Source of the DNA: Nocardia colli
GTDB taxonomy: Bacteria > Actinomycetota > Actinomycetes > Mycobacteriales > Mycobacteriaceae
Reading direction: 5' to 3'
Length of the DNA: 64,000 bases
NCBI RefSeq assembly: GCF_008704205.1
Contig: NZ_VXLC01000032.1
Span: forward strand, 29,185-93,184
The notes beneath the pieces are model-generated. The model searched no databases, was not told the DNA's origin, and worked only from the letters and a program-made list of their open reading frames with translations. A program made the position numbers and the translations under genes. Each line of letters begins with the position of its first letter. Position 1 is the stretch's first letter. Below are positions 40,226 through 48,742 of the stretch, piece by piece.

Positions 40226-42798
40226 GACCGCTCTGCCGTCTTCTCGTATCCGAGCCGTACGTCGTGGCTGATCTCACCCCCGGAGACGGTGATCCGGCTG
40301 GTCACCGGCGGGTAACCGCGGGCGACCACGGTGTACTCGCCCTCGGGTAGATCGGGCACCACGTAGTGCCCGATCTCGTCGGTGCGGGCGGAGGCTACGG
40401 TCCTGTCGGCCTCGTCCAGAACCAGGACTTGTGCGTCCGGCACCGCACGTCCATCGGCCCAGACCGACCCGGCCAGCATCGCCATCGGGGACAGTTCGAC
40501 GTCGTAACGCAGCAAGCCGCTGTCGGGCACGGTGAGCGTGGTGGCAAAGGGCCGCATATGATCGGCCACGGCGACCAGGGTATAGACCCCCGGCACCACG
40601 CTGTGGCAGACGTAGACGCCGTCGTCACCGGTGACCGCGGCGCCTACGACCTCACCGCGCATATCGGTCAGCGTGACAGTCGCCGCGGCCAGCGGTGCGC
40701 GGCGGTCGGCCGAGCGCACCGTGCCCGACAGCTCGCCCGAGCCGAGCATGGTGATGTCCTTCGATTGCGGCCGGTCGCCGACAGTGACGTTCACCGCCGT
40801 GGGCTGATGTCCGCTTGCCGACACGATCAGCACAAAACTGCCAGGGTGCGGGGCATCGATCCGGTAGCCACCCTCGGCTCCGCCGATGGAACGCGAAACC
40901 TGGTGTCCGCGTTGGTCGATCAGCGTCAGCGCGACACCGGGCACGGGACGGCCGTCCTTGCGGTGGATACGACCCCCGAACGAATGGGCATCACCGTCGG
41001 AGGCCGGGAGGCCGGCTGCCGACGCGGCGAACGCCAACTGCGACACCGCGGTTGGGCTCGGGAAGTCGGCTGTGCCGCGCCGCTCCGGAATGGCACGGAT
41101 GCCTACACTCGCAGGCATCGGCTCGGGCGAAAACAGTTTCTCGTCATCTTCCCAGGCCCTTGTCTGCCCCCATGACGCCACACTGCGGATTGTCGCCTGC
41201 CCGTCGGGTACCGGGGCTGGCGCCGAGTCGTCCTGCAACGGAATCTCTTTCATGAACAACAGCACGATGCACGCCAGCAGCGCGGTACCCGCCGCGGTGT
41301 AGAAAACCCCGTGCAGAGAATTGGTGAAGCCGATCAGGGTCGGGTCGCGCAGCTGTGCCGGCAAGGCCGCGATACCGCTGGTGTTGCTTTGTATCCGGTG
41401 CAGCTCGGACATCGCGAACTCGGGCGGAAGATGCCCGCCGAAGGCATCGACGATCTTGTGTGGCAACTGGTTGAACAGGATCGTCAGGAATACCGCGACG
41501 CCCACGGTGCCGCCCATCTGGCGGAAGAAGGTCGCCGCCGCGGTGGATACGCCCATGTCCGAGCGTGGTCCCGCGTTCTGTGCCGCGATGATCAGCGTCT
41601 GCATACAGCCGCCGAGACCGAATCCGATCACGGCGCTGTAGAGCAACGGCTGCCACAGCGGACTGTCGAAACGCACCTGCGCGTAGAAAACGCCGCCGCA
41701 CGCGATGACGAAGGTGCCGATCACCGGCAGGATCTTGTATCGGCCGGTGAGCTTGGTGACCTGCCCCGCGATCTGCGCACCGATCGTGATGCCCAGCACC
41801 AGCGGCATCATCATCAGGCCTGCCTCGGTGGGCGAATATCCGCGTACTACCTGCAAATACAGCGGGATCATCGAGATGATGCCGAACATGGCGATGCCGA
41901 CGATAAAACCACCCGCGGCGGTAACCGAGAACGTCGAGTTCTTGAACAGCCGCAACGGAAGCAGCGCGGCGTCCTTCATCAGATACTCGATGAACAAGAA
42001 CAAGATCAGGCCGATCGCGCCGATCGCGTAGCAGATGGTCGACTTATTGGTATTCCAGCCCCAGCTGCGGCCCTGCTCGGCCACTATCAGCAGCGGCACG
42101 ACACAGATAGCCAGCGCAACCGCGCCGAACCAGTCGATTCTGTGGTTCTGCCGCAGATGCGGAACGTCGAGTACCCGGAAGACCACGACCAGTGCGATCA
42201 CGCCGATCGGCACGTTCACCAGGAACACCCAGCGCCAGCCCTCGATGCCCCACAGCCGGTCGAAGCCGGAGAACCAGCCGCCCAGCACCGGACCGAGCAC
42301 GGTCGCGATACCGAACACCATCGTGAAATAGCCTTGGTAACGGACCCGCTCGCGCGTCGGCACGATGTCGCCGATGATGGTGAACGCGAGCGACATCAAG
42401 CCACCCGCACCCAGGCCCTGGAACGCGCGGAAGCCGGCCAGCTCGTACATCGACGTGGCGGTGGTGCATGCCGCTGAACCGATGACGAACAAGGTGATCG
42501 CGGTGAGGAAGAAGGGTTTTCGCCCGTAGATATCGGCCAGCTTGCCGTACAGGGGAGTGCTTATGGTGGCCGTGATCAGGTACGCCGTGGTAGCCCATGC
42601 CTGCTGATCGAAACCGTGCAGGCTGTTGGCGATGCGCACGATCGCCACGCTCACGATGTTCTGGTCGAGTGCGGCCAGGAACATGCCGAGCAGCAAGCCG
42701 GAGAGAATGGTGAGAATCTGCGAGTGTGATAGCGACGCGCTTGCATCTGCCTCCGGATTCGGCTGGACAGCCGGTCTCCGCGTGGCCGAATTCGTCAT
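40222..42798 (-). CDS. DHA2-type MFS exporter fused to three carboxypeptidase-regulatory-like domains
   Basis: 858 residues. About 1-510 are a 14-span EmrB/QacA (DHA2) drug exporter: GMFLAALDQNIVSVAIVRIA (TM1), PLYGKLADIYGRKPFFLTAI, FQGLGAGGLMSLAFTIIGD and GPVLGGWFSGF (antiporter motif C). After a linker, three beta-sandwich repeats follow at about 605-684, 685-769 and 770-858 (FGGRIHRKDGRPVPGVALTL, LSGTVRSADRRAPLAAATVT, AGSVWADGRAVPDAQVLVLD). A fourth copy of this domain starts the YceI protein encoded next. It is preceded 10 nt away by a MarR gene, the probable repressor. Confidence 0.92.
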   Translation of the reverse strand: MTNSATRRPAVQPNPEADASASLSHSQILTILSGLLLGMFLAALDQNIVSVAIVRIANSLHGFDQQAWATTAYLITATISTPLYGKLADIYGRKPFFLTAITLFVIGSAACTTATSMYELAGFRAFQGLGAGGLMSLAFTIIGDIVPTRERVRYQGYFTMVFGIATVLGPVLGGWFSGFDRLWGIEGWRWVFLVNVPIGVIALVVVFRVLDVPHLRQNHRIDWFGAVALAICVVPLLIVAEQGRSWGWNTNKSTICYAIGAIGLILFLFIEYLMKDAALLPLRLFKNSTFSVTAAGGFIVGIAMFGIISMIPLYLQVVRGYSPTEAGLMMMPLVLGITIGAQIAGQVTKLTGRYKILPVIGTFVIACGGVFYAQVRFDSPLWQPLLYSAVIGFGLGGCMQTLIIAAQNAGPRSDMGVSTAAATFFRQMGGTVGVAVFLTILFNQLPHKIVDAFGGHLPPEFAMSELHRIQSNTSGIAALPAQLRDPTLIGFTNSLHGVFYTAAGTALLACIVLLFMKEIPLQDDSAPAPVPDGQATIRSVASWGQTRAWEDDEKLFSPEPMPASVGIRAIPERRGTADFPSPTAVSQLAFAASAAGLPASDGDAHSFGGRIHRKDGRPVPGVALTLIDQRGHQVSRSIGGAEGGYRIDAPHPGSFVLIVSASGHQPTAVNVTVGDRPQSKDITMLGSGELSGTVRSADRRAPLAAATVTLTDMRGEVVGAAVTGDDGVYVCHSVVPGVYTLVAVADHMRPFATTLTVPDSGLLRYDVELSPMAMLAGSVWADGRAVPDAQVLVLDEADRTVASARTDEIGHYVVPDLPEGEYTVVARGYPPVTSRITVSGGEISHDVRLGYEKTAERS

Positions 42799-42808
42799 AT
42801 TTCGAAAC

Positions 42809-43321
42809 CTATTTCGGTTCGGATAGCTGTGGGGAAGCGGCCTCGATGCCGCGATTGAGCCGATCGAGGAGAACGATCAAGATGGATCGTTCCTCGGGTG
42901 TCCAGTCGGCGAGAATGTCGGCCCACCAGAGATTGTGCAGTCGGCGGTTCGCCTCGAAGACTCGCACGCCTTCCGCGGTGGCCGTGAGCACGCAGGCGCG
43001 ACCGTCGATCGGATCGGCCCCGCGCTCGATCAGTCCGTGGGACACCAGGGATCTGGTTTGCCTGCTGATGGTCGAGATCTCGGCATGCAGTTCTTCGGCG
43101 AGTTTGCCGGTGCGCTGGGCCCCGTCGCGAACGAGGCAGAACAGCACGGCGTAGGCGAGCCTCTCCAGCCCGTCGGGCCCGTGCTTGGTCAGCCGCGTCT
43201 TCGCCCTGCCGACTGCCCGCATGAAACGGAGTAACTGCGCACCCAGGCGGTCAGCGTCATCGAGCGCGGTGGTCGCGGCTGTAGAGCCGGCGGCAATCAA
43301 TTCAGATGCCCCCTCACGCAT
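42809..43321 (-). CDS. MarR-family regulator
   Basis: 170-residue winged-helix repressor: dimerisation helix DDADRLGAQLLRFMRAVGRA, recognition region GKLAEELHAEISTISRQTRS and wing RGADPIDGRACVLTATAEG, the DxRxxxLxLTxxG motif of MarR. First gene of a leftward operon with the MFS fusion and YceI fusion, which it probably represses. An inverted repeat lies 29 nt before its ATG. Ligand unknown; MarR proteins with DHA2 pumps usually respond to the pump's substrates. Confidence 0.9.
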   Translation of the reverse strand: MREGASELIAAGSTAATTALDDADRLGAQLLRFMRAVGRAKTRLTKHGPDGLERLAYAVLFCLVRDGAQRTGKLAEELHAEISTISRQTRSLVSHGLIERGADPIDGRACVLTATAEGVRVFEANRRLHNLWWADILADWTPEERSILIVLLDRLNRGIEAASPQLSEPK

Positions 43322-43349
43322 ATCGGCGGAATTGACTAGCAGACACAAT

Positions 43350-43368
43350 TAGTTGGTGGAGACAACTA
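43350..43368. promoter_or_regulatory. Candidate MarR operator
   Basis: TAGTTG (43350-43355) and CAACTA (43363-43368) form an inverted repeat with 7-nt spacing just upstream of the MarR start, in an AT-rich patch, as expected for autoregulation. Confidence 0.6.
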
Positions 43369-43475
43369 TGTATCGACCCTAGCGAGCAGATCCGGACTGC
43401 TGGCGGATCGGCTTCCCAGGGCTGGGAGTGTCACCGATCCTTGCCCTGTCACCAGCTTGCGACGGAACGGCCGAG

Positions 43476-44108
43476 TCAGCCGAGCAGGTCGAGGGCGTCG
43501 ATGATGTCGGCGATTTCGGTGCGGGTGGTGTAATCGGGATGCACATCGATCCAGCGAATTACCCCTTCGCTGTCGACGAGCACGACCGTGGGCATGGGCA
43601 GACCGTCGGTCCCGTCGGCGTTGATCCGGGTCAAGTCGATTCCCAAGCTGTTCTGGATACGGCGCTCAGCCGGACCGGGTGCGGTGAGTACGCCGAGGCG
43701 CTCGGCGATTCGATTGCCGGGATCCGACAAGACGGTGAAGCTCAGCTCGTTCTTCTGGGTCATGCTCAACGAGCCGTCCGGCTTCTGCGGGCTGATGGCG
43801 ACGAGCTCGATCCCCCGCTCGGCGAGGACGGGTACAAGTTGTTCCTGATAGGCGTGCAGCGTGACGTTGCAGTAGGGACACCAGGCGCCACGGTAGGTCA
43901 CCACCACCGCGGGGTTTCCGCGGCGGGCAGCGGTGAGAGTGGTGGGGGCGCCGTGGACGTCGAGCAGTTCGCCGTCAGGCATGGTGGCCCCTGCGGGAAG
44001 AACGCTTGCGTCACCGATCTCCGCCTGAACCGCGACGGGGGCGCGGCCACCGAATGCCTTGTGCAAAGCATGGATTCGCTCAGCGACCGTTTTGTTCGTG
44101 TCTGTCAT
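43476..44108 (-). CDS. Peroxiredoxin, AhpC/TSA family
   Basis: 210-residue thioredoxin-fold peroxidase. Active-site region VVVTYRGAWCPYCNVTLHAY contains a CPYC pair; then LVAISPQKPDGSLSMTQKNE, FTVLSDPGNRIAERLGV and PMPTVVLVDSEGVIRWIDVH. The preceding helix-rich 60 residues are typical of this peroxiredoxin-like subgroup. It reduces peroxides with thiol partners. It is divergent from a TetR gene, with a perfect operator 41 nt before its ATG. Confidence 0.9.
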   Translation of the reverse strand: MTDTNKTVAERIHALHKAFGGRAPVAVQAEIGDASVLPAGATMPDGELLDVHGAPTTLTAARRGNPAVVVTYRGAWCPYCNVTLHAYQEQLVPVLAERGIELVAISPQKPDGSLSMTQKNELSFTVLSDPGNRIAERLGVLTAPGPAERRIQNSLGIDLTRINADGTDGLPMPTVVLVDSEGVIRWIDVHPDYTTRTEIADIIDALDLLG

Positions 44109-44148
44109 CGAAGTATCTCCAGTGAGAGCGGCGCTGGATCAAGCCGCA

Positions 44149-44171
44149 TATCGCAACTTAAAGTTGCGATA
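44149..44171. promoter_or_regulatory. TetR operator site 1 (perfect)
   Basis: TATCGCAACTT and AAGTTGCGATA around one central base, perfectly symmetrical, between the peroxiredoxin and TetR genes. Core GCAAC-N5-GTTGC. Confidence 0.85.
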
Positions 44172-44199
44172 CTAAGATAATGCAGCACCTGTCTCCAAA

Positions 44200-44214
44200 G
44201 CAACTAGGAGTTGC
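44200..44214. promoter_or_regulatory. TetR operator site 4, overlapping the ribosome site
   Basis: GCAAC-TAGGA-GTTGC, the same core and spacing as site 1, ending 1 nt before the TetR ATG at 44216 and containing its Shine-Dalgarno AGGAG. Confidence 0.75.
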
Positions 44215-44215
44215 G

Positions 44216-44851
44216 ATGACATTCGATGCTCCGCCGGCGATGCGGGCCGGCGTTGTCGGCCGCGGACGCAAGGTCCGGGTGGCAGTGCTTGCGGCGACCC
44301 TGGCGGAGCTCGGTGAGAAAGGTTTTGCCGCGCTGACGATCGAGAACGTCGCGCGCCGGGCCGGGGTGCACAAGACGACCGTCTATCGGCGGTGGAAAGA
44401 CCCGCAAAACCTGATCATCGATGCACTCACCGACCACGTCGCATCGAACATTGCCATCCCGGACACCGGGGATGTGGCGTCCGATCTGCGGCAACTCGCC
44501 CGGCACGTGGTGCGGCTACAGAACAGTCCTGTCGATCGGGCGGTCACCGCCGCACTGCATTCCGATGCCGCACGATTGCCCGAGATCGCTGCGATCAGAT
44601 CCCATTTCTTCGGCGATCGTTTTCGTCGCGCCGAACCGATCGTCAGTCGGGCGGTCGAGCGCGGAGAGTTGCCCGTGGGTACCGACCCGACTTCGACGAT
44701 CAAGGCGCTCATCGCTCCGATCTATCTGCGGATCCTGGTCACAGCCGAACCTATCGACGATGCCGCTGCCGACCAGGCCGCGCGAATCGCCTTGGCCGCT
44801 GCCCGCGCGGGCGTGTTCGCGCCGGATGGTCCACAGTCGTTCACGAGGTGA
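44216..44851 (+). CDS. TetR/AcrR-family regulator
   Basis: 211-residue repressor. HTH: LAATLAELGEKGFAALTIEN then VARRAGVHKTTVYRRWKDPQ; the C-terminal TetR_C domain (SPVDRAVTAALHSDAARLPE, TIKALIAPIYLRILV) is of the AcrR-like kind. The ATG at 44216 has AGGAG 5 nt upstream and is preferred to 44180. The GCAAC-N5-GTTGC element is found at its own ribosome site, in the divergent promoter of the peroxiredoxin and twice before the enoyl-CoA hydratase gene, so it probably governs this three-gene group. Confidence 0.88.
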   Translation: MTFDAPPAMRAGVVGRGRKVRVAVLAATLAELGEKGFAALTIENVARRAGVHKTTVYRRWKDPQNLIIDALTDHVASNIAIPDTGDVASDLRQLARHVVRLQNSPVDRAVTAALHSDAARLPEIAAIRSHFFGDRFRRAEPIVSRAVERGELPVGTDPTSTIKALIAPIYLRILVTAEPIDDAAADQAARIALAAARAGVFAPDGPQSFTR

Positions 44852-44872
44852 TCGACCGCTGTGGCGTAATTG

Positions 44873-45709
44873 TCACCAGGGCGTCGGCTCGGCGAAATTC
44901 GGTGGGCGGTGTTCGGTTTGGGCGGTGAGCGCCTCGACGAGGTCGGGCCCGAAGAAGCTCATCGCTTCGAAGGCGATCGAGGCCTCGAAGGCCGGCGTAG
45001 CGGTCCGCAGCCAATGATTGAGCGTGCGTTTGGTCCAGCGCAAAGCGTGCTGTGGGCCGGTCGCCAGGCGATGGGCGATGTCGAGCGCGGTGTCGAGCAC
45101 GTCACTGGCTGGGACTGCGAGGCTTACCAGGCCGAGGCGCTCGGCGACTTCGCCGGTGAGGTCTTCGGAGGTGAGCAAATAGAACTTCGCCTTGGCCAAG
45201 CCGCACAGCAGGGGCCAGATCATGACCGAATGGTCTCCTGCGGCAATGCCCTCGCGCAGATGCCCGTCGATCAGGCGCGCGTTTGTCGCCGCGACGCTGA
45301 TGTCCGCGAGCAGGGCGGTCGCGAGCCCTGAGCCCATGGCTTCGCCATTGATGGCGGAGATGATCGGCTTGTCGCAGTTGACCATGCCATGGGCGTTGAC
45401 CAGTCCCGCTCGAATGACATGGACGATGTTGCCGTAATTGCCGGGGTATTCGAGCATCTCGTCGACGTAGCCTTCGAGCGTCCAGAACTTGTCTCCCCGG
45501 CCGGTGACGACCGCGACCCGTAGCTCCGCGTCATCAGCGAAATCGCGCCAGAGGTAACCGATTTCGGTGTGGCGACGGGTGAGGGTGGCGGTTGGGGATC
45601 CAGCGGGCTCGGCGATCGTGACTAGCAGGACCCCGTTGTCGCGCCGCTCGAGTGTGAGCGTCCGATACTTGCCCCAGTCGATGGTGGGACGTGAGTCGTC
45701 GATGGGCAT
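44873..45709 (-). CDS. Enoyl-CoA hydratase/isomerase family protein
   Basis: 278-residue crotonase-fold protein: VLLVTIAEPAGSPTATLTRR, AVVTGRGDKFWTLEGYVDEM, KPIISAINGEAMGSGLATAL (oxyanion region), ADISVAATNARLIDGHLREG and AERLGLVSLAVPA. The usual catalytic Glu positions are not clearly retained (LIDGHLREGIAAGD), so hydratase activity is uncertain; the subgroup includes ring-cleaving and isomerising enzymes. The ATG at 45709 has AAGGAAG upstream. Convergent with the TetR gene but preceded by two copies of its presumed operator. Confidence 0.85.
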   Translation of the reverse strand: MPIDDSRPTIDWGKYRTLTLERRDNGVLLVTIAEPAGSPTATLTRRHTEIGYLWRDFADDAELRVAVVTGRGDKFWTLEGYVDEMLEYPGNYGNIVHVIRAGLVNAHGMVNCDKPIISAINGEAMGSGLATALLADISVAATNARLIDGHLREGIAAGDHSVMIWPLLCGLAKAKFYLLTSEDLTGEVAERLGLVSLAVPASDVLDTALDIAHRLATGPQHALRWTKRTLNHWLRTATPAFEASIAFEAMSFFGPDLVEALTAQTEHRPPNFAEPTPW

Positions 45710-45781
45710 GGCTGATCTTCCTTCGGGTTCGGCGTCTTGGGATGTGTGTCGCCATGAGCTGCAACGCCGCGAGCTTCGGTG

Positions 45782-45804
45782 TATCGCAACATGGAGTTGC
45801 AATA
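45782..45804. promoter_or_regulatory. TetR operator site 2
   Basis: TATCGCAAC-ATGGA-GTTGCAATA: same core and N5 spacing as site 1 with one mismatch between the arms. It lies 73 nt before the enoyl-CoA hydratase ATG. Confidence 0.75.
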
Positions 45805-45830
45805 TCAGGCTAGAACAGGCCCGGTTTCAA

Positions 45831-45847
45831 CGCAACTGAAAGTTGCG
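45831..45847. promoter_or_regulatory. TetR operator site 3
   Basis: CGCAAC-TGAAA-GTTGCG, symmetrical core with the N5 spacing, 27 nt from site 2 on the upstream side of the hydratase gene. Confidence 0.75.
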
Positions 45848-45985
45848 ATGATGCACACGTCTGTTCATGCGGAGCATGTATGTCCACTGTTCGAGCGGTA
45901 GCTGAATATATGCTGATAGCGGTTTGGATCAGGTACCCGATGGATGCCGGTGTTCTCGAGGATTAGCCGAATTGGAGGTGGTGCG

Positions 45986-46336
45986 GTGCCCGGTGATCGA
46001 ATTCTCCATTGGTGCGCCACGGTGGTGGTCGGCGTTGCGGCGATATCTTGTCCAGGCGTAGTTGGCGCGTTGCCGGCGCAGGCGGCCCCGCCGTCGGGTG
46101 AGTACGTGACCTACTGCTACGCCGTCACCGACCCTGCTGGTAGCCCCATACGTCAGGATCCGAATTTCCGTAGTCCCATCTCGGGTTGGTGCCGTTCGGG
46201 TCATCGGCTCGTCGTGCACCACTTCGCCGTCACCGAAGACCCCCGAGCCTGGTATTACCTGACCGATGACGCCAACGGGGTAACGGGATGGATGTACGGC
46301 GCGGACATCGATACGTCGTATAACGGCCGCAGTTGA
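45986..46336 (+). CDS. Small secreted SH3-like protein
   Basis: 116-residue exported protein. Signal peptide RILHWCATVVVGVAAISC ending LPAQA|APP; the mature 80 residues (VTYCYAVTDPAGSPIRQDPN, WYYLTDDANGVTGWMYGADI) resemble bacterial SH3-type domains, including the WYYL..GWMYG pair. The GTG at 45986 has GGAGG 7 nt upstream and is preferred to ATG 45944. Such proteins commonly bind cell-wall glycans or peptides; the exact role is unknown. Confidence 0.75.
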   Translation: MPGDRILHWCATVVVGVAAISCPGVVGALPAQAAPPSGEYVTYCYAVTDPAGSPIRQDPNFRSPISGWCRSGHRLVVHHFAVTEDPRAWYYLTDDANGVTGWMYGADIDTSYNGRS

Positions 46337-46493
46337 CTTCCTGAGGCCGAATGTTTCTCGGCAGGCCGCAAGCTCGAGGGTGGTCGGCACGACAACATAG
46401 TGCGACGGACCATGTCCGGCATTCCCAGTCATGACGAGTGGATAGTGTGTCCTGGATCCCGTCGGGCTTCTTGAATCAAAGGATTCGGCACCT

Positions 46494-47801
46494 ATGCAAA
46501 TCGGAAGACGAGCGTTTTTGCGCGGCGCCGGTGCTGCTGCCGGCGCGTCTGTGTTGGTCTCTTCGGCCGGGTGCGGCCACGATGAGGACGCGCTGACCTT
46601 CTTTTTTCAAGCGAATCCGGAAGAAGCGCGGGGGCGGATGCGGGTCATCGACGAGTTCGCCCGGTTGCATCCCGACATCAAGGTTCGCACGGTGCTGTCC
46701 GGACCGGATCCCATGCAGCAGATGCTCATCTTCTGTGCCGGCGGTAAGTGCCCCGACGTGCTGATGGCATGGGAGCAGACCTACGCGTGTCTGGCTGATC
46801 GGGGAGTGCTGCTGGATCTGAACACAATGCTTGCCGACGACCCGGCTTTTGCCGCCGAGCTGAAAAAGGATAGTATCCCGGCGCTGTACGACACGTTCGC
46901 CTTCAAGGGCGGACAGTACGCGTTTCCGGAGCAATGGTCGGGAAACTTCCTGTTCTATAATCGGCAGCTCCTCGCCGAAGCGGGGCTCATGCCACCCGGA
47001 AATTGGTCAGGCGCATGGAGTTTCGCCGAGTTCCTCGACGCGGCCAGAACCCTTACGATGCATGATCGGTCGGGGAAGACGACGCAGTGGGGCTTCGTGG
47101 AGACCTGGGTTCCGCATTACTCGGCAGGCCTGTTCGGCATGAACAACGGTGTCTCGTGGACCAGTCCGCGTACCGATCCCGCGCGAAGCAATTTCGGGGA
47201 GGACGCCTTCATCGAAGGTGTGCAGTTCTACAGTGACCTGGCAAACAAATACCGGGTGGCGCCGACGGCGGCGGACACGCAATCCATGGCCAGCATGGAT
47301 CTATTCGGCCAGGGCAGGGCTGCCTTCGCGCTGGGCGGGCACTGGCGGTATAACACATTCACCGGTGCGGACAACCTCGAGCTCGATGTCACGGCACTGC
47401 CGGTCGGACCGAAAGGTCTTCGGGCACAATCGAACATCGGCACGACGGGGCTGGCGATCGCGGCCGCCAGTCCGCGTAAGCAACAGGCGTGGGAATTCCT
47501 GAAATTCATGACCGGCCCGGTCGGGCAGGCGATTATCGCCGAGACTGGATTGTTCGTCCCGGTCCGGACGTCGGCGGTGCGATCTCCGGGGTTCGCGACA
47601 GCGCACACGCGGGTGCGCAATCTGCAGATCTTGACGGACGGGCCGGCCAACTCGGCTCCACTGCCGGTGACACCGGCCTGGGAGCGTGTCGACGCCCTGA
47701 TGCGCCGCTACTTCGGACCCGTTCTTCGAGGGTCGAAGCCGGCAACCTCGCTGCGGAACGAACTCGCCCGAGACACCGCCGAGGTGCTGACCAACCGATG
47801 A
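46494..47801 (+). CDS. Sugar ABC transporter substrate-binding lipoprotein
   Basis: 435-residue extracellular solute-binding protein, family 1. Twin-arginine signal GRRAFLRGAGAAAGASVLV followed by a lipobox SSAGC, so it is exported folded and lipid-anchored. Mature features: FFQANPEEARGRMRVIDEFA, GKCPDVLMAWEQTYACLADR, WSGNFLFYNRQLLAEAGLMP, GRAAFALGGHWRY and NIGTTGLAIAAASPRKQQAW, typical of carbohydrate-binding members. Stop overlaps the first permease start (ATGA). Confidence 0.92.
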   Translation: MQIGRRAFLRGAGAAAGASVLVSSAGCGHDEDALTFFFQANPEEARGRMRVIDEFARLHPDIKVRTVLSGPDPMQQMLIFCAGGKCPDVLMAWEQTYACLADRGVLLDLNTMLADDPAFAAELKKDSIPALYDTFAFKGGQYAFPEQWSGNFLFYNRQLLAEAGLMPPGNWSGAWSFAEFLDAARTLTMHDRSGKTTQWGFVETWVPHYSAGLFGMNNGVSWTSPRTDPARSNFGEDAFIEGVQFYSDLANKYRVAPTAADTQSMASMDLFGQGRAAFALGGHWRYNTFTGADNLELDVTALPVGPKGLRAQSNIGTTGLAIAAASPRKQQAWEFLKFMTGPVGQAIIAETGLFVPVRTSAVRSPGFATAHTRVRNLQILTDGPANSAPLPVTPAWERVDALMRRYFGPVLRGSKPATSLRNELARDTAEVLTNR

Positions 47802-48742
47802 TCACCGCTGACGAGCCCACCTCCGCCGATCCTGGTACGGCCGTTCGGCCCGGTCGTACCGCCCTGGCGCGGCGACAGGCCCGTGCTGCCCGGATATTTG
47901 TCGCACCGAATCTGCTCGCGGTGGTGGTGTTCCTGCTGTTTCCGCTTGGAATGTCGCTATATCTGAGCGTTCAGCGCTGGGATCTGTTCGGCCCGATGCG
48001 ATTCATCGGCATGGCGAACTTCGCCCGCATGCTGACCGGCGATCCGCTCTTTCCGATCGCGCTGCGCAATACGATCGTCTTCACGCTGGGAACGGTGATA
48101 CCGACGGTGACGATCAGCCTGGTCGTCGCACAGACATTGAACCGGCAACTTCGATTCATCGGGATATTCCGGACGATTCTCTTTCTGCCGCTCGCAGTTT
48201 CGAGCGTGGTGATGGCGGTGGTGTGGCGATTCGTCTTCGACACCAACAACGGGCTACTCAACATTATGCTCGGCTGGATCGGCGTCGACCCGATCCCATG
48301 GCTGGTCGACCCGCACTGGGCGATGGCCGCGCTGTGCCTGGTCGGTGTGTGGAAGAGTATTCCGTTCGCGACCGTGGTTCTGCTGGCGGCGATGCAAGGG
48401 GTGCCCTCGAATCTGTACGAGGCGGCACAGCTCGACGGCGCCGGAGAATTGCGGCAGTTCTTCTCCATCACCCTGCCGATGATCCGCGGAGCACTGTCGT
48501 TCGTGCTGGTGGTCTCCGTCATCACCACGGTGCAGGCGTTTGACCAGGTGTTCGTCCTCACCGGCGGTCATGGCGGCCCCGAGACGAGCACATACGTCTT
48601 CGGCATCATGATCTTCCAGAACGCCTTCGCCTTCGGTGACGTCGGCTACGCCTCCGCTATCGCTTGGCTGATCTTCCTGATCCTTTTGGCACTTACCGTC
48701 GTCCAACTGTGGTTCGCCCGCAAAAACGCAATGGAGGAATAA
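47798..48742 (+). CDS. Sugar ABC permease, MalF-like
   Basis: 314-residue inner-membrane permease with six predicted spans. Start APNLLAVVVFLLFPLGMSLY; the ATPase-contact EAA loop is EAAQLDGAGELRQFFSITLP; late segment GGPETSTYVFGIMIFQNAFA is typical of carbohydrate CUT1 permeases. Coupled to the binding protein by ATGA and directly abutting the second permease gene. Confidence 0.93.
   Translation: MITADEPTSADPGTAVRPGRTALARRQARAARIFVAPNLLAVVVFLLFPLGMSLYLSVQRWDLFGPMRFIGMANFARMLTGDPLFPIALRNTIVFTLGTVIPTVTISLVVAQTLNRQLRFIGIFRTILFLPLAVSSVVMAVVWRFVFDTNNGLLNIMLGWIGVDPIPWLVDPHWAMAALCLVGVWKSIPFATVVLLAAMQGVPSNLYEAAQLDGAGELRQFFSITLPMIRGALSFVLVVSVITTVQAFDQVFVLTGGHGGPETSTYVFGIMIFQNAFAFGDVGYASAIAWLIFLILLALTVVQLWFARKNAMEE

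Noticed and set aside
41311..42477. 388-codon plus-strand frame opposite the MFS exporter
   Set aside because: Composition of a reverse-complement shadow (Arg, His, Asp, Gln rich) with no hydrophobic or domain pattern.
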